Shown in pieces: positions 1 through 9,289 of a stretch of DNA of 55,528 nucleotides. The number at the start of each line of letters is the position of its first letter. Position 1 is the first letter of the stretch. Source of the stretch: CAWUJK01 sp964586815 (GTDB lineage Bacteria > Patescibacteriota > Gracilibacteria > BD1-5 > UBA6164); NCBI GenBank assembly GCA_964586815.1, contig CAZPIB010000001.1, forward strand, positions 1-55,528, written 5' to 3'. Below the pieces are notes generated by a model that saw only the letters and a program-made list of their open reading frames with translations, did not search any database and was not told where the DNA came from. The position numbers were made by a program, and so were the translations under genes.

Positions 1-147
1 TTAAACTAAAAAAGTATATAAAAAAAAACAATATTTTCAAATTTTTTATATTATTAGTGAATGAAAAAAATACGACCTGTAAGAAGTGCCCTTGGGGGTA
101 TAAAACATTAATTTAATTATTGATAATAAGAACACCTTGATTTATAT
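1..147. other. Window-edge non-coding or fragmentary stretch
   Basis: No complete gene is visible. On the plus strand one frame is open from base 3 to a TAA at 114-116 and would end in KNTTCKKCPWGYKTLI, so it could be the tail of a gene beginning outside the window, but 38 codons are too few to claim it. The stretch contains the first copy of the dispersed GC-richer repeat (64-98), whose CCCTTGGGGG stands out in this AT-rich DNA. It also forms the region downstream of the minus-strand barrel gene ending at 148. Confidence 0.4.
64..98 (+). repeat. Dispersed GC-richer repeat, copy 1
   Basis: The core is TACGACCTGTAAGAAGTGCC followed by CTTGGGGG. It matches the copy inside mfd (32105-32138, minus) at nearly every position over about 28 bases. 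It also shares the AAGTGCCCTTGGGG part with the copies at the starts of the prepilin and FtsQ-like genes. Function unknown; see the finding on this repeat. Confidence 0.55.
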
Positions 148-1257
148 CTAAAAATCGAATCAAAGTCAAATTGTTCACTGGCTTTCATTATTGTTACTAT
201 TTTTTCTTAGTGAAGCATATCAAAATAATCCTTTTCATTTTCAAATTCTTGCATTTGCTTGAATATATCATCATTCATATACTCATCTTTGCATTGTTCA
301 AGAATTAATTCAAATAGATTGTGTATTTCAATAAGCAATACTTAAATTAACCCATTTAGTATCTATTCAAGTATATAGTTGAGCATCTATACTAGTTTTC
401 CCTTTTCAGACTACATTCAATTTTCCACTCATTTTTCATCAAACAAAAAGAGGATTATTATTAAAGCTTTTACTTATATCAATTTCTCCGGAAATAAATC
501 CTCAAACTCTTGTTTTTTCGTAGGGGGCTAAAACTTGAGGAGGATGATTCAGAAATTCTTTTCATATTACAGAATTATGAAAAGAATTTTGAATTCACTC
601 ACCTCAGAAGTTTCAAATAGCTTGAATTCATACTCATTTTTTTGCAGTAACACTTATTCATAATCAAGTATCTTTAAGTAAACTAATTCCTTCTTCTCAC
701 ATTTCAAGCTCAATACTATCAACTCGACTTCATGCTCTATTTAAGTCACGTTTTCAAATTCTACCATCTTTTCATAAATAGTCTGGATTATCAGTATACG
801 AATCAAGCTTTCATTTTATAAAGTAGTCTTTATTGTTTTTACTAAATTTAGTTTCTACTCCAACTCAAAAAGTATGTCCATCATCTTTTCACTCAGAAGT
901 AAATAAATTATCATTTGATGTCCATACTTTTACTTGCTCTAATTTAGTTTGTTGTTCATTAAAAACATTTTTAACTCAATTTTTGGTTTCTATTTTTAAC
1001 TCAGTTTTTTTAATATTCCCTTGTTGAGCCAAAGAGATTTTTTCATTAACTTGTTGTAGCTTCAAATTTAATGAATTGTTTTTATATTTCAAATTTCACT
1101 GAGATATAAGTGATGATTTTTGAGCAAAAAGCTCTTGCAGCTGAATATTATTTCACAATTCTGGAATACCTGTTTCTTTAAAAGATTTTTTCTCTTTTAA
1201 TTTACGACTATCAATTGGAGTACTTATATACTCTCACTTTTCAAAATTTGCTTCCAT
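148..1257 (-). CDS. Beta-barrel-like protein resembling LpxR/DUF2219 lipid A deacylase
   Basis: A 369-residue reading frame with UGA as Gly. The N-terminal third (residues about 20-110) is helical and Gln/Lys-rich with coiled-coil character. The rest alternates short Gly-rich beta segments and ends in GTIGLGFDF, a terminal aromatic typical of outer-membrane barrels. Two stretches recall LpxR: SNDNLFTSEGKDDGHTFGVG (the family's N-D pair and following strand) and GEGIQNSFHNSV (the family's conserved His region). LpxR removes the 3'-acyloxyacyl group of lipid A in Gram-negative outer membranes. No signal peptide is visible, which is odd for such a protein; the start at 1257 is the only good ATG. 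The family call rests on remembered motifs and is tentative; a beta-rich surface protein of unknown role is the alternative. Confidence 0.45.
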
Positions 1258-1449
1258 AGATTTATTTTATTTTTTATTATAAAATAAGTTTATCATGTTT
1301 TAAATAAATAAGCAAATAAATGGTATAAATTATTTGAAAAATGGGGGGCATTAGATTAATAAACTAAAAAAAGTTGATATAAATTATTTTTATGATAGAC
1401 TTAAATTAAATAAGAAAAATAGTGTAATTAATAATTAAATAAAAATAAT
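1258..1449. other. AT-rich divergent intergenic region
   Basis: It separates the divergent genes starting at 1257 (minus) and 1450 (plus), so promoters for both should lie here. The DNA is almost pure A/T with repeated AAATAA strings, and no -35/-10 pair stands out clearly. No RNA gene is seen. Confidence 0.4.
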
Positions 1450-2118
1450 ATGAAAAAAATCTCATTAGGAATATTAATAGGAGTTGGTGTTTTGATTTTA
1501 GTAGTTGTATTGCTTGGAATGTTTAAATTTAATTTTTTATCTAGTCTAGATGGATTTGATGTTGATGGAAATCCTATAGTTATTTGTACAGATGATGCAA
1601 AAGGTTGTCCTGATGGAACTAGTGTTGGTAGAACTGGCCAAAATTGTGAATTTGAAAAATGTCCAGGAAATACACTAAAAAAAGATTTAGCCTCTATGAT
1701 GGAAGATTTACTTTCTAGTGAAACCTCTAAAGCAAGAGATTCAGTTAGAATAAATGACTTAAAATCATTACAAGCTATGATAGAACAATCATATAATAAT
1801 AATGCAAAATACCCTACTAAAGAAAATTTTCAAGAAACAATACTGGCTTTTTGATTTAAAATACCAAAAGATCCTTCATGAAATATAGAAATAAATGGAT
1901 GTAGGTTTTGATACATATATGAAGTATGACCTAATAAATATGGAATGAGTAATCAAATTTATAGATTATCAGCATGTTTAGAAAATACTAAAATAGCAAC
2001 TAGAGATTGAGGAATAGATAATAAAAGATTTGAAATATGAAGATGAATATGAGTAAATAAAAATGAATATACTGAGAGATTTTATATAAACTGACATACA
2101 AATTGGATTAAAAAGTAA
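1450..2118 (+). CDS. Membrane-anchored pseudopilin-like protein with a Cys-rich insert
   Basis: 222 residues. It starts with Lys-Lys and one hydrophobic segment (about residues 5-30). A compact Cys motif follows (CTDDAKGCPDGTSVGRTGQN then CEFEKC, residues about 46-70), resembling a CTxDAxxCPDGSxVGRTGPNCEF module often seen in CPR secreted proteins. The C-terminal part (from RDSVRINDLKSLQAMIEQSY, residue about 97) looks like the globular domain of type II/IV pseudopilins, where a helix with ARDxxRxxDLxxLQ is followed by a YP.. segment and a pair of Cys. There is no classical prepilin leader with Phe-Thr-Xaa-Ile-Glu-Leu, so it is probably anchored rather than polymerised. Many in-frame TGA codons appear after residue 134. 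A hairpin terminator follows. Confidence 0.6.
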
Positions 2119-2130
2119 ATTTTAAAATAA

Positions 2131-2170
2131 GAAAACTAAATATTAGTAAACTAATATTTAGTTTTCTTTT
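2131..2170 (+). terminator. Rho-independent terminator
   Basis: A 16-bp inverted repeat (GAAAACTAAATATTAG, loop TAAA, CTAATATTTAGTTTTC) followed by T residues, 12 bases after the stop of the pseudopilin-like gene. It isolates that gene from the ribosomal operon. Confidence 0.85.
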
Positions 2171-2243
2171 CTAAAACCACATCAGTTTTTTAAGGAACAT
2201 TAAAATATGTATTTTATCTGCTATCACAAAAATAAAAAAAAAT

Positions 2244-2270
2244 TTGCTTTTCTATTTTTTTATATATAAT
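2244..2270 (+). promoter_or_regulatory. Candidate promoter of the ribosomal operon
   Basis: TTGCTT (2244-2249) and TATAAT (2265-2270) are separated by 15 bases of mostly T. The -10 box is perfect while the spacing is short by two. The position, after a terminator and about 120 bases before rplC, suits the operon promoter. A similar TTTGCTTT element lies upstream of the HU gene. Confidence 0.45.
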
Positions 2271-2309
2271 TACAAAGCTTTTTGAAAACATATTTCGAAA
2301 GTTTACTGA

Positions 2310-2360
2310 AGAGGTTAAGTTAAACTAGCTGTTAATTGTAACAGAAAAAGTTTAACCTCT
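2310..2360 (+). promoter_or_regulatory. Structured 5' leader of the ribosomal operon
   Basis: AGAGGTTAA (2310-2318) can pair with TTAACCTCT (2352-2360). Inside it CTGTTA-ATTG-TAACAG (2329-2344) forms a second hairpin, and GTTAAAC (2319-2325) can compete for GTTTAAC (2350-2356). Such a leader ahead of rplC could serve ribosomal-protein feedback, known for L4 in the S10 operon of other bacteria. The structure is seen; the regulatory role is inferred. Confidence 0.45.
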
Positions 2361-2389
2361 AACTTTAATTTTATAATCATTTTTTGACA

Positions 2390-2995
2390 ATGGCTTGAAT
2401 TTTGGCTAGAAAGTTGGAGATGACTAGAATTGTAAAAGGAGATAGATTTATCCCTGTTACTTTACTAGAAATACCAACTATTAAGGTTGTTTGATATAAA
2501 ACAATTGAAAAAGATGGATATGAGGCTGTAATAATAGGTATCCTATGAAAAAAAGCTGAATGAAATCTAAAAGAAGGTAAAACTACTTTAAGTAAAAATG
2601 ATTTTTCTACTATTAGGGAATTTCCTATAAATGATAAAGAAAAAGAAAAATTTAAAGTTGGTGAAGAGATTACATTAGATATTCTTGATTGAGTTGAAAC
2701 TGTTAATCTATTTAGTAAATCAAAATGAAAATGATTTACTTGAGCTATGAAAAAACATAATTTTCATGGAGGACCTGGTGGACATGGTTCAAAATTCCAT
2801 AGAGCCTTAGGTTCTATTGGTAATAGAAAACCTACTAAAGTTCATAAAGGTAAAAAAATGCATGGTCATCATGGTGATATTGTAGTGCATATTAAAAAGG
2901 TACCTGTAGAGTTAATAAATAAAAATATTAAAGTTATAGGTGTTAGAGGAGCAGTTCCTGGAGCTAGAAACTCACTTGTAAATATCATTTTTTAA
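2390..2995 (+). CDS. rplC: 50S ribosomal protein uL3
   Basis: 201 residues, first gene of the S10/spc cluster. L3 is an early assembly protein of the large subunit near the peptidyl-transferase centre. Recognised by MTRIVKGDRFIPVTLLEIP near the start and the conserved GxGFxGAMKKHNFHGGPGGHGS loop, here written with several UGA glycines. It ends with GVRGAVPGARNSLV. ATG at 2390 gives MAGILARKLEMTR, ten residues longer than the internal ATG at 2420; either start is possible. rpsJ (uS10), which normally precedes rplC, is absent here. The next gene follows after 19 bases. Confidence 0.95.
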
Positions 2996-3014
2996 TTATT
3001 AAGATTTCTCACAA

Positions 3015-3638
3015 ATGGAAATTAAAATGTATACACAAAATGGTAAACAAAAAGGAACTATAGAACTAAATGAATCTGTATTTGGTTTAGAATCAAATGA
3101 AAATATTGTTCATAGAGCTTTGGTTTACCAACTAGCAAATGCTAGAATAAATGTTGCTCATACTAAAACTAGAGGGGAAAGAAGAGGATCTACTAGAAAA
3201 ATCTACAGACAAAAAGGTACTGGTAGAGCTAGAATGGGTTCGAATAGATCTCCTATTAGAAAAAAAGGTTGAGTTGCATTTGGTCCAAGAAATAATAGAA
3301 ACTTTACACTTTCTATGAATAAAAAAGAAAGAAGATTAGCAATTAATATTTTACTTTCAGATAAAGTTAGAAATGAAAAATTAATTGTATTAGATAAATT
3401 ATCTTTAAAAGAAATTAAAACTAAAGAAATGGATGTTATTATGAGAGGATTACCTCATGATAAAAAAATTCTTTTAGCTTTAAGAGAAAAAGATGAAGTA
3501 ATAATGAAATCTTCAAGCAATTTACCATATGTAAAAAATCTATTACTTGCATATTTAAATGTAAAAGATTTACTTAAATATGATACTCTAGTTATTTTAA
3601 AAGATTCTATAGAAGAATTAAATTCTAGAGCTAAATAG
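3015..3638 (+). CDS. rplD: 50S ribosomal protein uL4
   Basis: 207 residues. L4 binds 23S rRNA and lines the exit tunnel; in some bacteria it also represses its own operon. The diagnostic loop is present: RINVAHTKTRGERRGSTRKI, then YRQKGTGRARMGSNRSP, then RKKGGVAFGPRNNRNF with an in-frame TGA as the second Gly. The start at 3015 gives MEIKMYTQNG; the ATG at 3027 (MYTQNG) is an alternative. Spacing to rplW is 17 bases. Confidence 0.95.
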
Positions 3639-3655
3639 TTATTAATTTAAAAACA

Positions 3656-3949
3656 ATGAAACTATATAGATTAATTAAAAAACCTATTGTTACTGAAAAA
3701 ACTTCAAATCTTGAATTGACTAATAGTACTTATGTATTTACAGTTGATAAAAGAGCAACTAAAATTGATATCAAAAAAGCTATTTTTGAATTATATGGAG
3801 TTGAAGTTTCTAATGTTAATATGTTAATCACAAGAGAAAAGTTTAAAAATGGTAAGAAATGACCTCAATTGAGAAAAAGATCTACTAAAAAAGCTTATGT
3901 GAAATTAAGAAATAGGGAAGATAAAATAGATTTTTCTATTTTAAAATAA
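3656..3949 (+). CDS. rplW: 50S ribosomal protein uL23
   Basis: 97 residues. L23 sits at the tunnel exit and docks trigger factor and the Sec machinery. The sequence shows the classical RLIKKPIVTEKTSNLE start, the TYVFTVDKRATKIDIKKAIF helix and an ELYGVEVSNVNML strand. One TGA (Gly) lies at residue 69 between KNGKK and PQLRKRST. Length is normal. Confidence 0.95.
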
Positions 3950-3973
3950 TTTAATTCTTTAATTAGAAAGACT

Positions 3974-4819
3974 GTGGGAATTAAAAAATTTAAACCTACT
4001 ACTCCTGGTAGAAGATGAATGACAGTTGTTACTTATGAGGAGTTAACTACTACAAAACCTTATAAACCACTTACTATTAAATTAAAAAAACATTCAGGTA
4101 GAAATAATACTTGAAGAATTACAGTAAGACATCAATGAGGTGGTCATGCTCAAAAATATAGATTAATTGATTTTTTTGGAACTGATAAATTATGAATTCC
4201 AGCAAAAATTGAAACTGTAGAATATGACCCTTATAGAACAGCATTTATTTCACTTATCTGTTATAAAGATTGAGAAAGAAGATATGTTCTTGCTCATACT
4301 GAAATGAAAGTTGGTGATATTGTATTAACTGATAAAAAAACAGAACTTATTTCTGGGAATAGAATGTTAATTTCAAATATTCCTACTGGATTGAAAGTTT
4401 ATAATGTTGAATTAATTGTTGGACAATGAGCAAGTGCAGTTAGAACAGCTTGAGCTACAGCAACTATTATTTCTCAAGAAGGTGAATATACTCAAGTTAA
4501 ATTACCTTCTGGTGAAGTTAGATTAATTAACAAAAAATGTTATGCTACTTTAGGTCAAGTATCAAATCCAGATCATAATCAAGTTGTTATTTGAAAAGCT
4601 TGAAGATCTAGATGGATGTGAAAAAGACCAACTGTACTTGGTAAATCAATGAATCCTGTTGATCATCCACATGGTGGTTGAGAATGACATTCTCCAATTG
4701 GTATGAAAGCACCAAAAACTCCATGGGGTATGCCTGCACTCGGTTACAAAACTAGAAAAAGAAAGAAAACTACAAATAGATGGATTTTGAAAACTAGAAA
4801 AGGTAAATTAATGGTGTAA
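3974..4819 (+). CDS. rplB: 50S ribosomal protein uL2
   Basis: 281 residues. L2 binds 23S rRNA near the peptidyl-transferase centre and bridges the subunits. The start is GTG (GTG GGA ATT AAA), the only plausible initiator in frame: MGIKKFKPTTPGRRGMTVV. The hallmark C-terminal VDHPHGGGEGHSPIG, with two TGA glycines, is complete, as is GNRxxISNIPTGLKVYNVEL. The gene is rich in UGA codons at conserved glycines, making it one of the best demonstrations of the altered code. Confidence 0.96.
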
Positions 4820-4849
4820 AAATATATTTTATATTTTATATAAATAAAA

Positions 4850-5113
4850 ATGGCTAGAAGTTTAAAAAAATGACCTAATATTGATGAAAGACTTGTAAAA
4901 AAAGTTTCAGCAATGAATGAATCTGGTAAAAAAACAGTAATTAAAACCTGGTCAAGATCATGTACTGTAATACCTGAATTTGTTGGACATACATTTGGTG
5001 TTCATAATGGTAAAAAACATACTCCAGTATTTGTTACTGAAGAAATGGTTTGACATAAATTATGAGAATTCTCTATGACTAGAACATTTAAAGGTCATTC
5101 AGGAAATAAATAA
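4850..5113 (+). CDS. rpsS: 30S ribosomal protein uS19
   Basis: 87 residues. S19 sits in the head of the small subunit near the A-site finger. MARSLKKGPNIDERLVKKV, then VIKTWSRSCTVIPEFVGHTF and GEFSMTRTFKGHSGNK are all conserved positions; the Gly in LKKGP, VGHK and KLGEF are TGA. Normal length, 30 bases after rplB. Confidence 0.96.
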
Positions 5114-5131
5114 TATTTAATAATAAATAGT

Positions 5132-5458
5132 ATGAAAGCTTACGGGAAAAACATAAGGATTTCTCCTAAAAAATTAAGAGTAGTTGCATCTATTATTAGA
5201 TGAATGAAAGTTGAAGAAGCATTAAGTTTTTTGAAATTTGCCCCTAAAAAAGGTGCAAATATCTTATATAAAATTGTATATTCAGCTGTAGCAAATGCTC
5301 AAAATAATGATGGACAAAAAAAAGAAACTCTTTTTATTGATATGATTTCAATAAATAAATGAATTGTTTATAAGAGATGAAATCCTGTTTCTAGATGAAG
5401 AATGCATCCAATTTTGAAAAGAACTTCTAATATTACTTTAGAACTTCAAGTTAAATAN
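5132..5458 (+). CDS. rplV: 50S ribosomal protein uL22 (3' end duplicated across an N gap)
   Basis: Reading through to the TAA that begins at 5456 gives 108 residues: MKAYGKNIRISPKKLRVVAS, then IIRGMKVEEALSFLKFAPKK, and a C-terminus ILKRTSNITLELQVK. L22 lines the exit tunnel. The last 55 bases (5403-5457) are repeated exactly after the 100 N (5558-5612), and the stop codon TAA is completed in the second copy (5611-5613). The gene is therefore very likely intact, with one copy of that 55-mer, and the duplicated tail plus Ns is an assembly join. Confidence 0.9.
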
Positions 5459-5557
5459 NNNNNNNNNNNNNNNNNNNNNNNNNNNNNNNNNNNNNNNNNN
5501 NNNNNNNNNNNNNNNNNNNNNNNNNNNNNNNNNNNNNNNNNNNNNNNNNNNNNNNNN
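5458..5557. other. Run of 100 N, probable artificial scaffold gap
   Basis: Exactly 100 N, flanked by an identical 55-base direct repeat (5403-5457 and 5558-5612). This is the pattern left when two contigs sharing a k-mer overlap are joined by a scaffolder without merging. True sequence missing here is probably none. Confidence 0.85.
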
Positions 5558-5686
5558 TGCATCCAATTTTGAAAAGAACTTCTAATATTACTTTAGAACT
5601 TCAAGTTAAATAATAGATAAATAATTAAAATATTTATTTTACCCATTATTTAATAAAATAATTTAAATTTATAACATATATTTAAT

Positions 5687-6325
5687 ATGTGACATAAAGT
5701 AAGTCCAATTTCTTTTAGAATTCCATATATTAAAACTTGGAAATCTGCTTGGTTTGCTAGTAAGGCTGACTATAAGACTGAATTGTCTTTAGATCTAACT
5801 ATTAGACAAATTCTTGATAAAGAATTAACATGAATTCCTGTATGAGATACTTTAATTAGTATTGAACAAGATATAATACAAGTTGATATTTATACAATAA
5901 AAGCTTCACTTATTCTTGGTAAAACAGGAGAAAATCTTGAAAAAATTGTTGCTTTATTATCTAAAAAAACTGGTAAAAAAGTTTCTGTTGATATTAAAGA
6001 AATAAAAAATCCTGCTATTAATGCAAAAATTGTTTGATTTGATGTTAAAATTCAAATTGAAAAAAGAATGCCTTATAAAAGAGCAATAAAACAAGCTATA
6101 CAAAAAGCAATGGAGAAATGAGCAAAATGAATCAAAATTAAAATCTGATGAAGACTTAATGGAGCTGAAATTGCAAGAAAAGAAACTTTCAAAGAGGGTA
6201 ATATACCAACACAAACTATTAGAGCTGACATTGATTATACTACTGTTAGAGCTGAAACAGTTTATGGTACTCTTTGATTAAAAATTTGGATATATAAAGG
6301 TGATATTTACAAAAAAAGTAAATAA
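5687..6325 (+). CDS. rpsC: 30S ribosomal protein uS3
   Basis: 212 residues. S3 forms part of the mRNA entry tunnel. It begins MGHKVSPISFRIPYIKTWKS, contains a KH-type RNA-binding core (SLILGKTGENLEKIVALLSK) and the C-terminal KGIKIKIGGRLNGAEIARKE block, then IPTQTIRADIDY. UGA encodes several Gly, including the G of MGHK. Located 73 bases after the duplicated end of rplV. Confidence 0.96.
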
Positions 6326-6368
6326 GACTTGACTAAATTAATAAAATTATATACTAATTGTACTTAAA

Positions 6369-6773
6369 ATGTTACAACCTAAGAAAACAAAGTATAGAAA
6401 AACCTTTAGAGGTAGACTTAAATGAAAGGCTATTAAAGGTTCTACTATTGCATTTGGTAATTATGCTATGAAAGCTACTACTAGATGATATATAACTTCT
6501 AGACAAATAGAATCTGCTAGAAGAGCTATGGTTAGATACATCAAAAGATGAGGTAAAATTTGGATAAGAATTTTTCCTGATAAAGCATATACAAGTAAAC
6601 CTTTAGAGGTACCTATGGGTTGAGGTAAATGATCACTTGATGGATATAGAGCTCCTGTAAAACCTGGTAGAATTATGTTTGAGATAACATGAGTTACACC
6701 AGAAGTTGCAAAGGAGGCTTTTAGACTAGCATCATATAAACTGCCTGTCAAAACTAAAATATTAGTTGATTAA
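6369..6773 (+). CDS. rplP: 50S ribosomal protein uL16
   Basis: 134 residues. L16 contacts A-site tRNA in the large subunit. MLQPKKTKYRKTFRGRLKGK is the canonical start; the central SARRAMVRYIKRGGKIWIRI and the VPMGGGKGSLDGY loop, important for tRNA accommodation, are complete, with UGA for three of the glycines. Confidence 0.96.
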
Positions 6774-6781
6774 AATAAACT

Positions 6782-6997
6782 ATGAAAGAATTAAAATTAA
6801 AAGAAAAAGCAGATCTAAGAAAATTAGATGCTAAATCTTTAAAAGATGAGTTAACTTCAAAATCTAAAAAATTATATGAACTAACTATGAAAAAAAGTTT
6901 AGGTGAATTAAAGCAAACTCACTTAATCAAAATTCTTAGAAGATATATTGCTACAGTACACACTATAGCAATGGAAAATAATTATAATATTGGTTAA
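6782..6997 (+). CDS. rpmC: 50S ribosomal protein uL29
   Basis: 71 residues, mostly helical. L29 lies beside the tunnel exit next to L23. The motif LKDELTSKSKKLYELTMKKS and LIKILRRYIATVHTI match the family. Only 8 bases separate it from rplP. No in-frame TGA is present, so it also appears intact under the standard code. Confidence 0.9.
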   Translation: MKELKLKEKADLRKLDAKSLKDELTSKSKKLYELTMKKSLGELKQTHLIKILRRYIATVHTIAMENNYNIG

Positions 6998-7027
6998 TTT
7001 GTCTTAGTATTAAATAATTAATAAATT

Positions 7028-7252
7028 ATGAGAACTATTAAAGGTGTTGTTGTTAGCAACAAAATGGATAAAACTATTATAATATCAGTTGATAGCTATA
7101 AAAGTGATCCAAAATATAAAAAAAGATATAAGGTAACTAAAAGATTCCATGCTCATGATGAGACTAATTCAGTACAAGAATGAGATTTGGTTACTATAAA
7201 AGAATCAAGACCATTATCTAAATTAAAAAGATGGACTTTGGTTACTGACTAA
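7028..7252 (+). CDS. rpsQ: 30S ribosomal protein uS17
   Basis: 74 residues, OB-fold 16S rRNA binder. KGVVVSNKMDKTIIISVD, YKVTKRFHAHDE and LVTIKESRPLSKLKRW are the family blocks. One TGA encodes the Gly of QEGDLV. Confidence 0.95.
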
Positions 7253-7281
7253 AATAATTTAATTTCTTAAGGTTAATCTTT

Positions 7282-7650
7282 ATGATACAAACTGAATCAA
7301 GATTATTTGTTACTGATAACTCATGAGCTAAAGAAGTATTATGTATAAAAGTTTTATGAGGTTCTCATAGAAGATATGCTTCTGTAGGTGATGTAATTGT
7401 ATGTACAGTAAAAAAAGCTGATCCAAATGGTCAGATTAAAAAGAAAAAAGTTGTTAAAGCAGTAGTTGTTAGAACAACAAAAGAGATAGGAAGAAAAGAC
7501 TGAAGTTATATTAGATTTGATGATAATGCTTGTGTAATTATTGATGATAATTGAAATCCAAAATGAACTAGAATATTTGGTCCTGTTGCTAGAGAGTTAA
7601 GAGCAAAAGGTTATCAAAAAATTGTTAGTTTGGCTCCTGAAGTATTATAA
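7282..7650 (+). CDS. rplN: 50S ribosomal protein uL14
   Basis: 122 residues. L14 forms bridges to 16S rRNA. MIQTESRLFVTDNSGAKEVL, CIKVLGGSHRRYASVGD, and the C-terminal GTRIFGPVARELRAKG with KIVSLAPEVL match the family end to end. The G of NSGAK, LGG and NPKGTRIF includes UGA codons. Confidence 0.96.
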
Positions 7651-7690
7651 CTTAATGCTTTTGAAAATAATTAATATTTAATTTATACTT

Positions 7691-8044
7691 ATGAAAATAA
7701 GATCTTGAGATAAGGTTTTCGTGCTTTCATGAAAGAAATGAGATAAAGAAACTACATGAGAAGTTTTAAAAGTTTTTAAACAAAAAAATAAAATTATTGT
7801 TAAGGATATAAATGTAGTTACTAGACATATGAAAAAAATGTGAACTACTCCTGGACAAATTATTAAATTTGAAAAATCTATTGATGCATCTAATGTAATG
7901 ATTGTATGTCCATTTACAGATAAGCCTACTAGAATTGGATTTGTTACAATTAAAGAAAAAGGTAAAACTAAAAAGTTTAGATTTTCTAAAATTGCCATAA
8001 AATCTTGAGTAAAAAAAGATGCTAAAAGTGCAATAATAAAATAA
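7691..8044 (+). CDS. rplX: 50S ribosomal protein uL24
   Basis: 117 residues. L24 starts assembly of the large subunit. The KOW motif near the N-terminus (KIRSGDKVFVLSGKKGDKET, then GEVLKVF) is clear; four glycines in the first 40 residues are TGA. The second half (IDASNVMIVCPFTDKPTRIG) is also typical. Confidence 0.95.
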
Positions 8045-8070
8045 TAAATTTATTATATAAATAATGTAAT

Positions 8071-8610
8071 ATGTCTCTTAGAGAAAAATATACGAGTAGG
8101 GTAGCTCCTAAAATACAAAAAGAATTAGGAATAAAAAATGTTATGGAAATTCCAAAAATAGAAAAAGTAGTTTTAAATATGTGAATTTGAACATATGTTA
8201 GAGCTTGAAATAAAGATTTCTCTAGTTTGAAAGAACATTTAGACTTAATTGCAGGTCAAACTTCTACAGTTAAATATGCAAAAAAAGCAATTTCTAATTT
8301 TAAATTAAGAGCTGGAATGCCTGTTGGTCTTAGTGTTACATTAAGATGAGAAAAAATGTATGACTTTTTGGATAAACTTGTAAATATTGTTCTTCCTAGA
8401 GTAAGAGACTTTAGATGAATAAGTAAAAAAGGTTTTGATAAACAAGGGAATTACAATTTTTGAATAAAAGAACACACTATATTTTTAGAAGTACCTCAAA
8501 ATGATGTTATTAAAACTCATGGTTTACAAATAACTATAAAAAGTACAGCTACAAATAAAGAATCATGAAAAATTCTGTTAACAGAATTAGGTTTCCCTTT
8601 TTCTAAATAG
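8071..8610 (+). CDS. rplE: 50S ribosomal protein uL5
   Basis: 179 residues. L5 binds 5S rRNA and the P-site tRNA elbow. Clear blocks are IPKIEKVVLNMGIGTYVRAG, ITGQxxxxxxAKKAISNFKLR in the form AGQTSTVKYAKKAISNFK, then LPRVRDFRGISKKGFDKQGN and TELGFPF at the end. The conserved Gly residues of NMGIG and DFRGIS are encoded by TGA. Confidence 0.96.
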
Positions 8611-8634
8611 TATTTAATTTTTAATAAAATTGAG

Positions 8635-8859
8635 ATGGCTAGAAAAGCAAAAATAGCTAAAGCAAATAAACTAAAAGTAAAATTTTTAAGAGCTTTAAAG
8701 GATTGAAGAAAACCTAAAGAAGCTACAAAAGTTTACAATATTTGTAGTGTTTGCTGAAGAACTAGAGGTTACTTAGGTGCCTTTGATATATGTAGAATAT
8801 GTTTTAGAGAAAAAGCTAATGCTTGAGAATTACCTGGTGTAAGAAAATCAAGTTGGTAG
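8635..8859 (+). CDS. rpsN: 30S ribosomal protein uS14, short zinc-binding type
   Basis: 74 residues; slightly longer than the usual 61-residue zinc form because of an N-terminal extension. Two CxxC pairs (ICSVCGR and DICRICFRE) make the zinc site of the C+ type, followed by the conserved GELPGVRKSSW end. UGA encodes the Gly of KDGRKP, CGRTR and AGELP. Confidence 0.95.
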
Positions 8860-8893
8860 TTAACTAAAAAATTTAATATTTAATTTAGATGTT

Positions 8894-9289
8894 ATGATAA
8901 TAGATCCAATTGCAGATTTATTAACAAGAATCAGAAATGCTTATATGGCTAGATTAATCGAACTTAATGTTCCATTTTCTACTATTAAAGTAAATATCTT
9001 AAAGGTTCTTAAAAAGAATAAATATATATCTGATTTTGAAATTATTGAAACTGAAGGTAATAAAAAAAGTATAAAAGTATCATTAAATGATGTTAGAATT
9101 ACTAAATATATTCCTACTTTAACAAGAATATCAAAACCAGGTCAAAGAATTTATATTGCTGCTTCAGATATTAAAAAATCTAGAAACGGTAGATGAATTT
9201 TTATAATTTCTACTCCAAAATGAATTATAACTGGTTATGAGGCTAGAAGTTTAAATGTTGGTTGAGAATTACTTTGCGAAGTATTTTAA
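8894..9289 (+). CDS. rpsH: 30S ribosomal protein uS8
   Basis: 131 residues. S8 binds 16S rRNA helix 21 and in other bacteria represses the spc operon. DPIADLLTRIRNAYMAR at the start, RISKPGQRIYIAASDIKKSR in the middle, then GIFIISTPKGIITGYEARSL with TGA glycines. The usual GLGIxxxSTSxG loop is present in the relaxed form GRGIFIISTPKG. Confidence 0.95.

Noticed and set aside
61..110. ATG at 61 giving a short peptide MKKIRPVRSALGGIKH
   Set aside because: Sixteen codons created by the dispersed repeat; no upstream signal. The other frame gives a longer match to the mfd copy, so the peptide is not supported.
833..1027. Plus-strand open frame inside the LpxR-like gene
   Set aside because: It is fully covered by the continuous 369-codon minus-strand frame, and its composition looks like an antisense shadow.
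5957..6214. Open frame on the minus strand over rpsC (and similar ones over rplP, rplX, mnmA, rplS, pilC, radA)
   Set aside because: Shadow frames of clearly conserved genes on the other strand; they show no family features and only reflect low stop frequency in AT-rich coding DNA.
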